Of a stretch of 64,000 bases of DNA, positions 62,226-64,000 are shown piece by piece. The stretch spans positions 54,444,939-54,508,938 of the forward strand of contig OX388351.1 in NCBI GenBank assembly GCA_947579665.1. Direction: 5' to 3'. Positions within the stretch are counted from its first letter, which is position 1. Every line of letters starts with the position of its first letter. The position numbers and the translations under genes were made by a program. The stretch is from Sympetrum striolatum (taxonomy: Eukaryota; Arthropoda; Insecta; Odonata; Libellulidae). Below the pieces are notes generated by a model. It was given only the letters and a program-made list of their open reading frames with translations. It was not told the DNA's origin and did no database searches.

Positions 62226-62489
62226 AGCGTAGTGATGCATGAGGGAGTTTGGTCGGACTCTCTTATTTTTGCCTAAATGTCATTTCCTGCTTTATAGGCG
62301 GTAATACTCAGTAAGGCATATTGAACCCATAGTAAGAGTAATACCATACTAAATAAGGCTCGGTAACACACACGAATTACTCAATAAGGCTTGTTAAAAC
62401 TTGGCTAAACTAAACTAAAATCTAGCTATGTACATTGGGGATCGACGGCTGCTGCTCCTTCTCCTTCGACGACCTCTTCTTTCTTCTTC
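62226..62489. mobile_element. 264-bp insertion in the last satellite unit, flanked by 11-bp repeats
   Basis: The unit sequence stops at ACTGTCTCTCG (62,215-62,225) and resumes at a second ACTGTCTCTCG (62,490-62,500). The insert has no satellite homology. It ends in a pyrimidine-rich run (CTTCTTTCTTCTTC), which is a purine-rich run on the other strand. The 11-bp duplication suggests retroposition; the family is unknown. Confidence 0.5.
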
Positions 62490-62500
62490 ACTGTCTCTCG

Positions 62501-62860
62501 TAACGAAATGCATGGCTTAAATCGTCCCCGGGGGCGGACTAATATTATATTGTAACTAAAGTTGTGCCTACTTTGTAGACACAACGTCGTCCCGCCTCTC
62601 GGTCGCTACAATGCCGCGCAAGCCACAAAGTAAACCTCACAACAGGAGCACCCTAAGTACCGAGAGACACGCTAGGTATACTCCTACCCAGAAAGCGACT
62701 GAGAGATTACTCTAGGAGGTAGAAGCATCCAAGGTCTCGAAAGACATGATAGGTATACTCCTACCTGGGCAGCGAATAACAGATGACTCTAGGAGGTACG
62801 AGCACCGTAAATCTAGAGAGATATGCTAGGTATACTCCGACCCGGAAGGCATATGAGTGA
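62501..62860 (+). repeat. End of the satellite array: module tail and three degenerate 77-bp monomers
   Basis: The module continues after the insertion (CGAAATGC-type segment, CGTCGTCC) and passes into three diverging 77-bp monomers that end near 62,860, next to the right bracketing repeat. Confidence 0.7.
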
Positions 62861-62867
62861 TTACATT

Positions 62868-62940
62868 TTATGCTGCGTATTCGCGTTACTTTGTTGCGCC
62901 AGGTGATGCAATCATAAAAGCAGAAAAGGTCGCCTTGCGA
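62868..62940 (+). repeat. Right copy of the direct repeat bracketing the satellite region
   Basis: Contains TTACATTTTATGCTGCG, GCGTTACTTTGTTGCGCC and GGTCGCCTTGCGAC, matching 48,205-48,310 without its internal 20-base extra. Immediately after it the SPH intron homology begins (about 62,960). The pair could be long terminal repeats or another repeat's ends; this is not resolved. Confidence 0.5.
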
Positions 62941-63045
62941 CATTTGCATTAGATTGAGTTAAATTAATATTTATGGTAAAGAACCATTAGCTGAAAATCT
63001 CATCAAGAGCGATTTAATTATTTAAATAAGATAAATATCTCGAAC

Positions 63046-63913
63046 ATTGTTTTAAGTTTCGAAGTCGTCGTGACGACGTATCTGTGATTTATAAGGGTCC
63101 CCATTCGAGATGTTTCTATAACTTGTCCCTCCGAAAATACACATTAACATTATGTAATAAAAATAAATACTCATAATAATTTATATAAAAGTTCAACGTG
63201 GATGTACTAATTTTCTGAGTAATAAATAGATCAAAATTATGAATTATAAATGATTATCACTAAGCCCGAAATATATTTATATCTTCTCTTAAACTTTAGA
63301 ACATTGAGTAGATAGCAACTCATTGAATTGTCAAATAGAATAAGTATGGCATAGAGAGTGCATGTCGAATTGAATAAATAAAATATCGAAAACGAAAATG
63401 CCAAAATAAACAATTACTTTCATTACGATACAGCACTCATGCAGAAATAAATAAATTATAGAATTATAAGTGAAATTATGAAAACTGATCACATTTCCAT
63501 ACGAAACATGAGGAGTGCTATGCATGGATTTGCACCTATGGGGGCATGCCCTCCTCCCATCTGCCCCTTTTCGGGATTGAATCACATTCTGGAGGATTAA
63601 ACAATTCTCTGCAGGAGGCTGCAGAATAAAAAATTACATCAGGCGATTATAAGTATCATGAAATTGGTAGTCTTTAAGCATTTTATTTATGTATGATCGC
63701 TCATTAAGTACGCTTAAATTATAAAAAGGCAACGATTACAAAATCATTCCGCATTCTATTGCTATTCTTCATTTATGACATTAAAATATTTCAAATTGCT
63801 TTCGCTTACTTAGAGTGGAGCCTGCAAAGAGCAGTAAATGTATCCCAAGGGTTTTAACGCAGGTAACTATGATAAAGGCTCTCCAAATTCCTTGTCGTTC
63901 ACAACGTCTTCTC
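63046..63913 (-). pseudogene. 5' coding exons of the third SPH copy, multiply disabled
   Basis: Homologous exons lie at 63810-63913, 63503-63618 and 63046-63130 on the minus strand. The start codon ATG of copies A and B is ATA here (63868-63870). Exon 3 lacks 4 nt at about 63,560, beside the activation site, which shifts the frame and soon gives a stop. The acceptor before 63130 is CGG instead of CAG, the donor after 63046 is a weak GTTCG, and the Trp of the NPWIALL motif is Cys. Homology ends inside the next intron near 62,960. The promoter region would lie past the window end. This is the 5' part of the gene whose last exon is at 40,527. Confidence 0.8.
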
Positions 63914-64000
63914 CTAATCCGGAGAAAAATTGTTAATTTTCTCGTCTGAGAACTTTTAAATACAACATGGATTAAAAATTTAATACTTACATGCAAGTAT

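Noticed and set aside
52245..62242. Many conserved frames of 75-95 codons on both strands of the satellite
   Set aside because: They recur because the units recur, occur in overlapping frames on both strands, mostly start at GTG rather than ATG, and show no domain. I treat them as repeat by-products.
52139..62860. A CRISPR array or rDNA spacer
   Set aside because: The repeats are 77 bp and ~500 bp with no unique spacers, and no rRNA sequence is present. The genome is eukaryotic.

Overview
The window is nuclear DNA of an arthropod, most likely an insect. It is AT-rich, its genes carry GT-AG introns, and a gene promoter has an arthropod-type TATA plus TCAGT initiator. It is crowded with animal transposon types (hAT, PIF/Harbinger, Tigger/pogo-like, a CR1/L2-like LINE, a tRNA-derived SINE). 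I cannot name the species. There is no prokaryotic gene organisation, so nearly all short open frames are chance or repeat-derived.

Region 1 (1 to about 22,875) is two tandem copies of a large unit. The period is 12.04 kb from copy A (from about 15) to copy B (from about 12,059), then 10.82 kb to a third copy starting near 22,876. Copy B differs from A by a 2,064-bp deletion, a 520-bp LINE insertion, a 142-bp SINE insertion including its target duplication, an extra segment of about 255 bp, and small indels. These sum to almost exactly the observed length difference. Each unit carries one minus-strand, seven-exon gene for a secreted, catalytically dead serine-protease homolog (SPH). Splice phases are consistent throughout and give 274 codons in both A and B. 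The first exon is non-coding and starts at a TATA/Inr core promoter.

Region 2 (about 22,876 to 29,000) is the degenerate third unit. From 29,549 to 33,462 lie three head-to-tail copies and one inverted copy of a ~1.0-kb, (TG)n-containing element with a hairpin end. From 33,591 to 38,695 is a 5.1-kb element with 14-bp perfect inverted termini that contains pieces of a Rab6-like gene.

Region 3 (40,075 to 64,000) is the third SPH copy, torn apart. Its last exon is at 40,527-40,819 and its first coding exons are at 63,046-63,913, with more than 22 kb between them. The gap holds a broken PIF/Harbinger element with an antisense MADF/BESS gene in its intron, nested hAT, (TG)n and Tigger elements, hairpin MITEs, a 211-codon orphan ORF, and a ~10-kb higher-order satellite (52.1-62.9 kb). 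Each satellite unit contains 77-bp monomers plus a ~500-bp module with a TATA/initiator pair and an AATAAA signal, both on the minus strand, pointing toward the orphan ORF. The third SPH copy has lost its ATG, one splice acceptor and 4 bp of exon 3, so it is a pseudogene.

The working genes I can support are the two intact SPH genes. The rest is duplicated, captured or decaying DNA. The most interesting parts are the promoter-bearing satellite, the hairpin-ended tandem element, and the SPH family with paired loss of catalytic residues and disulphides.
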